From Sapria himalayana (Eukaryota; Streptophyta; Magnoliopsida; Malpighiales; Rafflesiaceae): 64,000 bases of DNA. The notes beneath the pieces were generated by a model. The model searched no databases. It saw nothing but the letters and a program-made list of their open reading frames with translations, and had not been told where the DNA came from. Positions within the stretch are counted from its first letter, which is position 1, and each line of letters begins with the position of its first letter. Location: positions 1 through 64,000 of the forward strand of contig JAREIK010004339.1 in assembly GCA_029783825.1 (NCBI GenBank). Reading direction: 5' to 3'. Positions 37,504 through 50,559 of this stretch are shown here, piece by piece. The position numbers were made by a program, and so were the translations under genes.

Positions 37504-38160
37504 CTCATCACATGATAGTGCTATTATTCTTCAGGATACACGTACCTGATAAGAAAATAATCGAAGATTACTATCAGTAAAGATATCTCAAGTACAGAAT
37601 TGGTTCGATTCAAAAAATGCTTATCTAACCACTAACAAATGACATGCCAACTTGACGAGACAAATTCAAACGGATTGATCCATTCTAAGACAAAAATCAA
37701 AGAAAGAATTGCTCGTATTTAACACTTGGAGAAATATTTGATGGTTATCATTTAGGGCACCTAGATAATGGGTAAAACTGGAAGAAACAAGGCATAATCA
37801 TTGATTGAGAAGAATTTTTAAGAAGTCACATGTACTCTTGCATATCTATACATGAAGCACAACGGGACGATATTGAAGTGAGTTGTTATAGAGGTAGCGG
37901 GGAACGGAGAGCCAGGAGAATGGAGACCATGATCGGCCCTACGACACTGAGGGATTTATGATTCATAGTTAAGAAAACTAGCTTCAAGGCACCAGAATCC
38001 AGCACCACAATTCAACAAGATTTACTTTTTTTTCTGAATGAATAAGTAAAATAACTTCAAATTTAAAATATTTAATAAAAAAACTCTAATACTATTTATG
38101 TTTTAAAAAAATAGCATCAAAACTAAAAATATATTGATACTCTTAAATGAAATTACCTTT
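37504..38160. other. Non-coding stretch after the TBL fragment
   Basis: About 650 bp upstream of the TBL fragment's ATG, of less extreme composition; it may include the captured gene's 5' leader. No CACTA terminal repeat was found before the (A)nT tract. Confidence 0.4.
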
Positions 38161-38183
38161 TAAAAATGTCATGTCAACATTAA

Positions 38184-38357
38184 AAAAGAAAATAAGAAAT
38201 AAAAGAAATAAAAAAAATAAAAAAATAAAAAAAAATAAAAAAATAAAAAAAATAAAAAAATAAAAAAAATAAAAAAATAAAAAAAATAAAAAAATAAAAA
38301 AAATAAAAAAATAAAAAAATAAAAATAAAAAAAAATAAAAAAAAAATAAAAAAATAA

Positions 38358-38388
<31 letters not shown>

Positions 38389-38644
38389 AAATAAAAAAAA
38401 ATAAAAAAAATATAAAAATATAAAAAAAATAAAAATATAAAATATAAAAAATATAAAAAATATAAAAATATAAAAAATATAAAAAATATAAAATATAAAA
38501 AATATAAAAAATATAAAAAATATAAAAATATAAAAAATATAAAAATATAAAATAAAAATATAAAAAATATAAAAAATATAAAAAATAAAAAAATAACAAA
38601 CAATAAAAAAATTAAAAAAATAAAAAAAGATAAAAAAATAAAAA
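38184..38644. repeat. (A3-7T)n low-complexity tract
   Basis: About 460 bp of AAAAAAT, AAAAT and ATATAAAA units without any other sequence. It separates the gene-bearing insertion from the (TAGA)n array exactly where a CACTA terminus would be expected. It may be a decayed, expanded poly(A) tail of a retroposon or an independent microsatellite. The poly-Phe/Ile/Tyr frames on the complement are artefacts. Confidence 0.9.
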
Positions 38645-39312
38645 AGATAGATAAAAATAGACAAATAAAGCGATAAATAGATTGTTTGATAGTCAAATAG
38701 ATAGATAGATAGATAGATATAGAGATAAATAGATAGACAATATATAGACAGTAGATAGATAGATAAACAGATAAATGTCCAAATAGATAGAAAGATAGAT
38801 AGAGAAAATAATAGACACATAGATAGATAGAAAGATAGATAAATAGATAGATATATAAATAGATAAATAGATAGATAAATAGAGAGTTATAATAATATAT
38901 AGATAAACAGATAGTTAGATAAATGGATTGATAGAGAGAGACAAATAAATATACAAATAAATAGACAAATAAATAGATAGATAGATAGACACATAGATAG
39001 ATAAATTATAGACAAATAGATATACATATAGATAAAAAGATAGATAAACATATAAATAGACAAATATATAGATAGATATATAGATAGATATATATATATA
39101 TTATAAAAAACATAGATAGATAAATAAAGAGATAGATAGAAAAATAGATAGATAAATATATTGACAGATGGATAGATAGATAGACAAATAAATAGATAAA
39201 TGAATAAATATAGTTAAATAGATAGGAAGAGAACAGATAGATAGATTGATAGACAAATAGATATACAGATATATAAACACATAGATTAGATATATAGACA
39301 AATAGATAAACA

Positions 39313-39374
<62 letters not shown>

Positions 39375-40121
39375 TAGATAGATAGATGGATGGATAAATA
39401 GATAGATAGATAAATAGATAGATAGATAGATAGATTGACATATATATAGAAGGATAAATTGACATATAGATAGATATATAGATAAATAGATAGATAGATT
39501 GACAGATAGATAGGTAGACAGATAGATAGATAAACAAACAGATAGATAAATAGATAGATACACATATAAATATAAAGATAAATTGTTAGTTAACAAGATA
39601 TATAGAGATATAGATATATTGATTGATAGAAAGATCGATGGAAAGATAGTAAGATAGATATAAAAAAACAAATAGATATATAAAAGATAGATAGATAGAC
39701 ATAAAGATAGACAAATAGTTTAATTGATATATAGACATATATTGAATATAGATTGACATATAGATTGACAGATAGATTGTTAGATAGATTGATATATATA
39801 TAGATAGATAGAAATATATTTAGACATATAGGTAGACACATATATAGATAAATCAATAGATAGATAGATAGATAGATAAATAGATTAATTGATAGAAAAA
39901 TATATAGATAGATAGATAGACAGATAGATAGACAAATAAATAGAAAGATAGATAGATAAATTAATAGCAACATAGATATATAGATTAATAGATAGATTGA
40001 TAGAAAAATTAAAATACATATTGATATATAGATTAATAAATAGATTGTTAGATATATAGATAGATATACAAATATATAGACAAATAGTTAAACAAATAGA
40101 TAGATAGAAATATAGATAGAC

Positions 40122-40152
<31 letters not shown>

Positions 40153-40748
40153 TAGATAGTCAAATAGATAGACACTTATATAAATAGATAGATAGTAAGA
40201 TTGACAGATAGATAGATAGATAAATAAAATAGAGTAACAGAGAGAGATAGATAGATATTTAGATAGATAGATTGAAATATAGATAGACATATAGATAAAA
40301 ATATGTATAATAGATAGATTGAAAGATCTTTAGATAGAAAGAATGATAGATAGATAAATAAATAGATATATAGATATATAGATAGATAGATAAATAGATA
40401 GATAGAGATATATAGATAGATAGCTAGACAGAAATACAAATAGTTAGATAGATAGATTGACAGATAGACTTATAAATAGATAGACATATAGACTGTCACA
40501 TAGATAGATACATAGATAGATATATAGACAATATATACCTAGATACTTCGATAGATAAATAATAAAATAAATTTATAGTTAGATAGATAGATAGATAGAT
40601 AGACTGATAGGTCGATAGATAGTTAGATAGACTAACAGATATATAGACCTAATGATAGAAATATAGATAGATAAACATATAGATAGAATGATATATAAAC
40701 ACATATATTGATAGATATATTGACAAATAGATAGACAGATAGATGTAT
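38645..40748 (+). repeat. Degenerate (TAGA)n array block
   Basis: Same orientation and same variant set as the main block, with a long (TA)n run at 39318-39370. Confidence 0.95.
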
Positions 40749-41296
40749 AGTGCTGTATATATATTTTGTTTTGATAAACTACTTTGTATAACTAAAATGT
40801 TTGTTCTTTCAATATTTTTTTAAGTATAGGAAATAAAATATTCAATGGTTGTAAATGCAACAATAGCACAATAATGGAGGTCCACTGCATTTCAATGAGC
40901 CAAAGAAATTTTAGGAGCATAAACCTATCCATCCAAGTGATCCGACCCACTCTATTATTGATATAAATTATTTTTATTACTATTTTGAGTTGTTGTAATT
41001 TTTGCTTGCAGAACTGTTCATCTCCGTTTTCTCCTTTCTACATGATTTTCATCGTGTGTACTGCTCACAAATCTGTAAGACCTGTTTTAGTTATAATCTG
41101 TAAATGCATAAGCATTTTTGGTGGATGTAGCTAGTCATTCTGAATGACTAGTGAACCAATTAATTTTCGTGTTTCTATTGTTGTTTGATTTTATTTCTCA
41201 TGGGTTGTTGGATTGTTGTTGTGGATATATATTTTTGTTGTTCTCTTCTTCTTCTTCTAATCTATGAAATTACAAATGTTGGAAGTAGAATTACCC
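40749..41296. other. 550-bp insertion of unknown origin within the (TAGA)n array
   Basis: Unique-looking sequence flanked on both sides by the array. On the + strand about 40869-40960 reads HNNGGPLHFNEPKKF, a stop, then EHKPIHPSDPTHSIID, which looks like a broken coding exon, preceded by AAATGCAACAATAG. The remainder is T-rich and resembles an intron or 3' leader, ending with TTCTTCTTCTTC. I do not recognise the protein. No target-site duplication could be fixed because the flanks are repetitive. Confidence 0.55.
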
Positions 41297-43196
41297 AATA
41301 GATAGTTAAATAGATAGATAGACAAAAATATATAGACAGATGGATAGAGAGTTAGATAGACATATAAATAGACAGAAAGATAGATAGATTTATAGATAAA
41401 TAGATAGTCAGATAAATATACAGAAAGATAAAAAGATAAATAGACATGTAGATAAACAATTAATTAGACAATTAGATAGACAGACAGACAGATAGATAGA
41501 TAGATAGATAACAATAGTTAGAAAAATAAATAGATACATAGGCAGATAGATAGACAAACATACATACAGACATATAGATAAATAGATAGATAGTTAGTTA
41601 GAATGATAGATAGACAGACAGATAGATAGAAAGAAAGATAGATAGAGAGAGAGATAGATAGATAGATAAATATACAGATAAATCAAAAGATAGAAAGATA
41701 GATAGATAGACAAATAGATAGATAGATAGATAGATAGATAAACAATAGATAGATAAATAGATAAATAGATAGATAGATAAATAGATAGATAGAGAGATAG
41801 ATAGACATATAGATGGACAAATAAACAAATATATAGATAGATAGATATAAAGTTAGATCGATACATTTTCAAATAGATAGATAGATTGATAGACAAATCA
41901 ATAGATAGATAAATAGATAGATCGATAGATATATAAATAGTTAGATAGTTAGATACGCATAGATAGAAAAATAGATAGAAAGATAGAAAAATAGACAGAT
42001 AGATAGATAGACAAAAAGATTGATAGATAAATAAATAGGTAGATAGACAAATGATAGACAGTTTGATAGACAGATTGATAGACAGAAAGAAAGATTGACA
42101 TATAGACAAATAGAAAGATAGATACATAGATAGATAGATAGATAGATTGATGATTGATAAACTTAATGATAGAGTGATTGATATATTATATATATATATA
42201 TATATATATTGATAGACAAATTGATAGATAGATTGATAGATACACAGATATATAGACAACTTGATATTCAGATTTATAGATGGATAGATAAACAGATAGA
42301 TCGATGTATAAAAAGATTGATAGAAAAATGGATAGATAGAAGTACAAATAAATGGTTAGTTAGACAAATAGATAGATGGATAATTGATAGATAAATAGAT
42401 GGATAGCTAGATGGATAGAACCATAGTTAGATAGACAAATAGATAGAACTATATATAGACATATATATAGACGATAGATAGATCCATAGATCGATATATA
42501 TAAAGATAGATATAGACATATATGTAGATGCATAAATAGATAGATAGACAAATAGACTGATATAGATAGATAGATAGGGAGATTGATAGCTAGATAGATA
42601 GACAAATATATAGACACATAGATACACAGATATAAAACATATAGAGAAAACATATTGATAGACATATTTTATAGATTAGATCGATAGATAGTTAGTTAGA
42701 AAGATAGATATACAAATAGATAGAGAGATACATAAAAAGTTACATAGACAGATAATATATAGATTGATAGACATATAGATAGACAGATTGTTAGACAGGT
42801 AGATTGATAGATAGTAAGATAAATTGACAGATAATTAGACAAATAGTTTGACAGATAAATAGATAGATTACTAGAGAGTTAGTTAGACAGATTGTTTTGA
42901 CTCTTAGATAGATAGTTCTATAGATAGATAGATTAATAGATATATATATATATATATATATAGATAGAAAATAAATAGACAAATAAATAGATATATAGAT
43001 AGATAGATTGATAGACATACAAATAGATAGATAGATAGATATATACATAGACAGATAGATAGATATAGATACATAGACTAATTGATATCTAGATTAATAG
43101 ACATATAGACAGATAGAAAAATATAAAGATAAATAGATAGAAAGGTAGACAGACAAATTGACAGATTGATTAATTCACAGATAAATAGACAAAGAG

Positions 43197-43235
<39 letters not shown>

Positions 43236-43295
43236 TAGACAAATATATAGACAGACAGATAAATTGACAAATAGACAACTCTTAGATTGACAAAT
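41297..43295 (+). repeat. Degenerate (TAGA)n array block
   Basis: Continues the array in the same orientation, with (TA)n runs at about 42187-42210, 42940-42960 and 43200-43232. It ends where CTAGC-type CACTA sequence begins; the exact junction is uncertain by about 30 bp because the terminal repeat is decayed. Confidence 0.93.
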
Positions 43296-43329
43296 TTACA
43301 AACAGATAAAAAGTTATATCGACATAATA

Positions 43330-43640
43330 GCTAAGATTTTTTCTAGCTATTATAAAATATTCCGTTGATAAAATAGAATAGCAATGGATTTTCCTCGAAA
43401 TTTATCCAAAGCTAATGTACTCGTCGCAAAAAATTATCGAAAAATAAATTCCCTAGCAAATTTTTGAATGCTGAAATTCTCTAGCTAATTATCTTTTTTC
43501 CTTGTTAATTTTGATCATTATTAATGATAGTAATTAATATCTTTCGACTAAATATATACAGAAAATTTCATAGCTAAATTAGAGAGGGAATAATCCCTAG
43601 CTATTTTCATTCCAAAACTATTTTCATAATTTTATTTTTT
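43330..43640 (-). repeat. 3' subterminal region of CACTA element 2
   Basis: Contains TTTTTTCTAGCTATTA, CCGTTGATAAAATAGAATAGC, ATCCAAAGCTAATGTACTC, CCCTAGC and AGAGAGGGAATAATCCCTAGC. Alignable with 28126-28440. Much poorer in intact palindromes than element 1, which suggests it is older or less recently homogenised. Confidence 0.75.
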
Positions 43641-43854
43641 TACAAAAAATTTTAATTACATTTTTAAAATTTTTACATTAAATTGAATAAAAACATATAC
43701 TATAATATTTTTTATAATTAAATAAAAGAAAAAGTATTTCTGATATTATTCTAATACAATAGTTACATAGTTAAAAAAATATATCATAGGTATATAATCA
43801 TTTAAAACTAAATTATCATCCTTATCATTAGTTGGTGCATTTGTGCTAGCCTCT

Positions 43855-45682
43855 CCTACATGATTTCTCTACTAGAACAAGATATGATATCTTTTACATC
43901 AAGGCTACTAACTATGACTCCATATAGGACATCTACTATTGCATTGCATTCATAATTTCTTTCATCTCATCATTCACTTCATTTATTTCATGCATTACTT
44001 CCTTCAAAAGAATAATCTACTAATCCTTCTCTTTCATTTCACTATCCATATATACAAATTATTCATTTGTTTCAATTACTTGCTATTCAACCACCTCATC
44101 CATCATTGTTGTGACAAAGGAACTAGAAGCATGAGTTCAAAACTCACACCCTTTGAGCTGATGTCATACATTTGCTGCTTCTTCTAACATTCTATGGTCT
44201 TCAAATATATACTATCATAGTTATTTGGTTGAATTTTCATAGAATTCTTAACTGGTTGAGAATCAGCTATCATACATTCCTCCACGAAGTCCTATGATAA
44301 AATATAATAAAATTTGTGCTATGTATAAATAAAATAAATCAAATATTTTTTATTCCACACAACTTTCAAAATTTACTAAAGTATTCAAAAGTTTATTATA
44401 TAATAGATTATTTATAGCAATCATCTGAGACATGTTGTCAATAAAGTACCCATCTGCTTTCTTCACATGCATCTTCTTAAAAATCATATAAAAATTGGGA
44501 TCTTGACCAAATTTTCTGGCCAAAGTATGTATTTATTAAGTCAAAAAATAATATATGTTGAAAAATTTTAGCTTTAATTCTAAAAACAAGCAAATATTTG
44601 AATTATTTGGACTATTAGGAAAATTTCGAAATATATAAATGGTTTAAAGTTATAAGTTGTACCAAATCTCGAGCATGCTCAATGCTCAATGCTCAACTTT
44701 GACCCTCCTGTATGGTGAGACATTCTTGTACTAGGTCTAGCTACCTAAGTCCTTCAGTTTTTGTTGGATATCTCTGATTTTTTCTTCACTTTTGGCTCCA
44801 ACCAATACTTAAGCCAATCGGGCCACTCATCCTCATGTATTAAATCAGGCCTATCTTTTAGGATCTTCAATTTATAGACAAAATTTGAGTACCATTTGGC
44901 AGATTTGCTCTCCCATAATGACTTTATCTATCCATCAAATTGGGGTACCCATCTACACTGATTCTATATATATATAATTCACATAAAAACTATATTAATT
45001 ACAATTACATAATTCTTTTATGCTAGAATATTAATCAACATAATAGTTAACTAATTAGATAATTAATTTTTAATGCTTTTGTTTCTTTGTTTTACCTGAA
45101 AGTCATAAAAGTTAGTCTCTTTTGAAGATTCAGAAAGTTTCTTCCATGAGAATGCTTTGAAATCAACTATTTTCATGAATGACTTTGTAATTATAGTCAA
45201 ACACTTGTAAATAGAATGAAACTATTAAAATCAATTAATATTGAAAACAAGAAATTCATAACTATATATAAAAACAAAATCACTAACAGGGACATTGTAA
45301 TTTTTTATTAAAGTAATATTTACATATTTATTATACCTCTCACCCACAATCTCTTTTACTAACTTAGCACAGCCTGCAGGGAAAGCGACAACATTTGATG
45401 ATGTCAATGGTGTTGTAAATTAGGCAACAACTAATAATGTAAAATGTGGTGTAAATGATGGTGATGGATCAAAAGTGTGTGTAGGAGGGACAATGGATGG
45501 GGGCCTTATATTTGATAAAGGTGTTGGTAAAGGTGTCAATGATGGTGATGGTGATGTTGAAGTTTAGATACGATGGGTATGAGATGATACTAACTATACA
45601 ATAGGACATAAAATACAAGATGAATCTCATCCATGTATGCATCCACGTACACCTCCACCACACCCATTTTTTTATGCGCCAT
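43855..45682 (-). pseudogene. Second CACTA ORF, Transposase_24 family, broken copy 2
   Basis: Counterpart of the 11538-13413 gene. It starts at the ATG at 45682 (MAHKKMGVVEVYVD frame) and runs leftward. One exon (about 44690-44965) reads WVPQFDG, a stop, IKSLWE, then WPDWLKYWLEPKVKKKSE and HHTGGSKLSIEH; the HTGGSK motif that is decayed in copy 1 is kept here. The next exon (about 44425-44525) reads LARKFGQDPNFYMIFKKMHVKK, the last (about 43855-44310) has YDSIYLKTI and MSYMES. Introns lie in the same positions as in copy 1. Several stops, so not functional. It begins 165 bp after the transposase stop on the same strand. Confidence 0.82.
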
Positions 45683-45846
45683 CTACGGTACAAAGTAAAA
45701 ACATTGAACAAATAATAGAGTTACAATGAAAACATAAATTGATATTGTATGATGAACGATCATGCATTTAAAAATACACACAATAATGGATTGAAACATA
45801 ATATAGTGTCTTTGAAACTATAATATTCTAATACAATTATAACAGT

Positions 45847-48800
45847 TTAATTATCGGTATCACTATCATCTTCTAATAAATCTTCTGACATTTCATCTGA
45901 TTCTGATGAAAGTTCCAACTCATCTTCAGATAGAAAATGATCATCCTCATTTTTTATTAGGACACCATATGAGTCTAAGTTTTCTAGATTTTCATCTAAA
46001 TGCATAGTTTCAATATTATTTATGTCATTTTCTTGAAATACTAGTGCAATAGCTAAGTTTGCACTTCATTGTTGAGATATTGGTACTTCAAAATTTGATC
46101 AAGCTTTAATTTTTCAAATGGCCCACTAGTCACACTTATCACGAGAAAAACTCAAGTATGTACAATAATATACTTGAGTGGCTTGAACTTCCATAATAAA
46201 TGGCTCATATTGAATAAATCTATGTTTATGATTAACATTCACAAGCTTATAATACGAATGAATCTTTGTACCTGCATTTCCTGTAGGAACAAACCACTCC
46301 TTTTTTAATAATACAATCCAATTATTTATTAGTCCATGATACTCCAACTCAATAACTTCTACTATTTGACTATAATAATCAATCTCATCCACACTATAAC
46401 TTGAGCCTTTAATGTATACACCACTATTCACAGTTGCTTTAGAAGAACCATGCCCTATTGTGTGAAATTAATATTCATTGACAAAATACCCATGATAGGT
46501 TGTCACATATCTAGATGGAACTTTACTTAGATAATGTATGAATATGTTAGAACCTTCATTTGAAAGATCATTTGTATGTTGTATAAATTCAACAAATTAT
46601 ATTAAAAATATAAGATACTAATAAATCATATTATTCAAAAATTAAGGCTTAATAATTCTCACATAGTTCTTGAACCAATTCACATATTCTATCTCTAGCA
46701 TAGAATCAACCTCATTGCTCGGAATGGTTGGTTGCCTATGTTTTAACTACTCAATAAACACTGCACATATACTAACAAAGAGAGAATAATGGATATCAAT
46801 TTCTAATTATTCCTATTCAGGACAAAATTATCCTATGATTAAACCAGCAACCATTTTTTGAATAACATAGCTCTGGGTATACATACTCAATATATAGTGC
46901 AACCTCCTCACAATTAACTAAAACATAGCTCTGGGTTGCTTTGTACTCTTCATCTATCATACATCTTTTCTTTGCTCTTTCAATTACTCTTCCAAGGTGC
47001 TTGAAGATAGATAGCTTGTCCTTACATTTATCTTCTGCTAGCACATGACCTTCATTATTCCAAGGCACATTTATATTCTTTGTATTAACAAGTTCCTCAA
47101 AATAATGACAACAAAAATGATGCACTACTAAATATGCATTACAAATTGAACCTTCAAATTTTTCCTTATTTCTAACATTCAATTTCAACTTATAAAGATA
47201 CCTAAAACCATTAATTTAGGTCTCAATTAAATCAAATTACAAAATTTTATGCTTGAAATAATAAAACAGAGCTACTTATATATATTTACCTTTCAAAAGG
47301 ATACATCCACCTGTATTGCACTGGCTAGGCATTCTTCCTTCAAAAGCCAAATGGATCGGCAAATGCTCCATTGAGTCAAAAAAACTTGGTAAGAATATCA
47401 TTCTTACACAGAATGAGAGGTATGTCATTCTCTAGTCTCACCATGTCATCTATCTTGATTGTGATCGTGGTTAGCTATTTAATGAATAAACTAAGTTATA
47501 TAAGGACCTTCCAAATACTTGGGGAAAGTATTTCATGGAAAGCAATTAGTATTAATCTATACATAAATACATGCTAGTCATGCCTTTTTATTCCAAATAA
47601 CTTAAGCTTCATCATATCCACACATTTGCCCATATCTGACACATATCCATTAAGAAATTTCAAATTTTTAACCCATTCACACAATGTTTGTCTTGGCTTT
47701 TTATTAAGTGTGTAACAAGCTTTAGGGTATTTTTCTATAGCCTCATTCTGTTTCAATTCAAGGGACCAATAGAAATCATTCAACTCTTATCTTGATTATA
47801 AAGTGTCATTTATTTATCCATCTACATTTAGGACAATGTTGAAAATATTGTTAAGCACATTTTTTCAATATGCATTACATCCAAGTTAAGACAAATTAAA
47901 TTGGACTTCCAATTGGGGAAGTCCCAATAAATACTACATTTCCTTCAGGCAAATATTTTGCATATCAATCCATTAATTCTAATAGCGTTCAGTAACCTTC
48001 TTCAGACCCAGACTCTGAATCTTTGTCATGATATCATCTCTTGAACATACAACTGCTGGAACTATCATCTTTTTTTTATTTTTTTGAAATGCATGCAGTT
48101 CTATTTATATGGAATGGGTGATTTGTAGGTAGAAATTTATTATGGTTAACAAATAATGTCAATTTATCACTGAATATGATAGTAAAAGAATCATACTTGT
48201 CCATGCAATACGAGCATACTAATTGTCCTACATTATTCCAACCATATAATATTGAATATTATGGAAAACCACTTACCATCCACATAAGGGTGACCTGCAT
48301 AATGAAAATTTGCTTCTTTGAGATGTCATATGTATTCATGCCAACATCCCACATATAATTAAACTCAACTTTAGAAGGCTGTGAAAAAAAATACATGTCT
48401 TTCAGATTTTAGGCCATGGAACCAATATTGGCTGAAACATATATTGCTCCTTCATACACAACCATGGAGGCAAATTGTAAGGTGTCACTATCACTAGCCA
48501 TCTAGGATACAATTATCCAGATTGGTCAAATGGCCAAAAACCATCAGTGCAGAGACCCAATCGCACATTTTGACTTTCAGCAACAAAATGTTGATGTATA
48601 TGAGTAAAATACTTCTAAGAAATAATCTGATGGATAATGCATCACCCCATGTTCAACCTCTCACTCAGAATGCTACCTAATATCATGTGTTGTAACATTT
48701 AATGCATATAATCTCTACAATCAAGGAAATAAAGAGAAGTAATACATCTTTTTATATGAAAATTTCATCTTCTGTCGCATATCTGCAACACGAGGTGCCT

Positions 48801-49538
48801 TTTAAATCAAGGATGATCACAAAACTTATAGATAATTAAATCATTATCACCATCCAAATATAATATACATCCATTGAAATAATAATATATCCTTTCCACT
48901 AGTAGACCCATACCTCATAGTAACTTTTTAGTACTGTAAAAATTGTTAGCGACCAATTTATTATCCAGAACAACCTCTTTCATCAGTTCTATAACCTGAT
49001 CAAATAATTTCATAAACATATGATTTTCTAACTTCATGCTCATAAGTCAAGTCACAAGTGACAATTGTGAATCTTTTTTACAACTAGGCCACAACTAATT
49101 ATCTACAGCTTGAAGCTTATCATAAAATTTCTTAGCTTCAGGATTAGGTGGTTCATCTACATAATTCATATTAAAGTCAGCACCAATAGATTCAATGACC
49201 ATTCCATGGTATGTGTTTGATGTTTCTTCACTACATACATATGATCTAGTACCCTCATTTTGGTCAATATTCATAGCCATTGTACTTTCTCCTTGATAAA
49301 TCAAAACAAAATAATTTAGTACAAAGCCATATTTAGCCACATGGTATCTAATAATGTTTACATCACGTAAAGACATATTCTAACACTTGCTGTTATTACA
49401 TGGAAACTTAATTTTATCTCTGTACATCCATATCGATTGACTACAAGCAAATTTGATGAAAGTTTCTAGCTCACTCAAAAAATCTTTATTCAAAATTCTA
49501 TCCATAAATTGTTTGTACATCCACTGATGATCTGAATT
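45847..49538 (-). pseudogene. CACTA transposase TNP2, broken copy 2
   Basis: Counterpart of the 7707-11397 gene. The opening reads NSDHQWMYKQF, so the start Met is lost. The N-terminal domain shows FLSELETFIKFACSQS, FPCNNSKC and IIRYHVAKYGF. Later parts recognised: KLFDQVIELMKEVV near 49000, KACYTLNKKPRQTLCEWV and NGYVSDMGKCVDMMKLKL (about 47580-47720), DUF4218 with GSICNAYLVVHHF and a long open stretch at 46817-47188, and DUF4216 with NSGVYIKGSSYSVDE to VQATQVYYCTY (46126-46431), ending in an acidic tail at 45847. Stops and frameshifts are at different places from copy 1 (for instance GCILYL is open here, where copy 1 has GCML-stop), so the two copies decayed separately. Confidence 0.9.
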
Positions 49539-50559
49539 GATTTTTCCCTTTTATATATGCAAAGAATTATGCTCAATCATAATCCCGAATGAAACATACA
49601 ATTAAATTCATATTATACTATTAATTAAATAAAATCAATTATAGATGGATTTACAAAGATAAAATATCATGAACATCTAGGCAATGCATTTGTAGAATCT
49701 ACATGAAGAAATAGAGCATTATTAGCATGCTAAAGGTGAAAGATATCATGCTATTGTTAGATGAAGGGAGCATGTCTCTTCTAGTGCACCAATCAAAGCC
49801 ACACAAAAAGGCAAGAATTAGGAGAACACAAGAACCAAGTGAAAGGACAAGAAAGGGAAGCAAAAAAAAAGAAATTGCAAGTTTGAAGGAGTAAGCTTCT
49901 CACTTCTCAATGAAGATCAAAAGATCAATATTTCAATTGTTATTAAACTCAATATTTGAATATAAACATAAATAGGAAATAAAAACTAAATGGAATGAAG
50001 ATCAAATTCCAAGAACTCTTGAAAATGAATTAATGAAGAATTTCAACATTAACAATTATAAATATGGACTAGAAAACAAATCATACAAAGTATTAAACTA
50101 GAAAACATAGATGTGAAGCAGCCTAAAATTTCAAATTTCTAGCCTTACAAATATGGACTAATTAGAGATATGAACAAATATAAGCATTAACATTAACATA
50201 TTTTATGGAAAACTACAATCAAAAAATAGTTTGCTAAAGAAAATTGAATGAGATAATAAGAATAAAAATTAAGCAAAACTAGTTTACTATAGAGATCTTA
50301 GTAATTCTGTCACATCCTACATTAAGTTTACTAACAAGATAGAGATTAGAAATCGATGAATATAATCTGGTAAAACTAAAGCTTAATATTAAAGAGAGAC
50401 ATGACTGAAACACTAAGAGCAAAGGCCAAAGAAATGCATGATTAAATAGTTAATTGAAGTAGTAGCCTAAGGACAAGCCATCTTATGAACTAAAGAACTA
50501 CCAAAAAAATACCAGTGCAAAAGAAATTTATCCTAATATTTGAGTAATTTACTTAATGA

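Larger units (their letters stand above)
28100..38140 (-). mobile_element. CACTA-derived insertion without transposase, carrying host gene fragments
   Basis: The left end reads TACTACAAAAAATC, a decayed CACTA terminus, followed by CTAGC-type subterminal sequence. The first ~560 bp match the 3' end of the element at 43.3 kb (shared GGTAAAATAGAATA-like, GCTAATGTRCTCRTC, AAAACATATACTRT and AACATAGGTATATAAT blocks), so the element points to the - strand. No transposase remnants follow; instead there are an SDF2-like fragment (30428-30538), a TBL fragment (36690-37503) and a 0.4-kb tandem repeat. No terminal repeat is visible at the right end, where an (A)nT tract begins. It fits an internally replaced, gene-capturing CACTA derivative, but a patchwork of several insertions is also possible. 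Confidence 0.6.

Noticed and set aside
38143..38820. Phe/Ile/Tyr-rich frame of 225 codons resembling a membrane protein
   Set aside because: It is the complement of the (A)nT tract running into the (TAGA)n array; the hydrophobicity comes from TTT/ATA/TAT codons.
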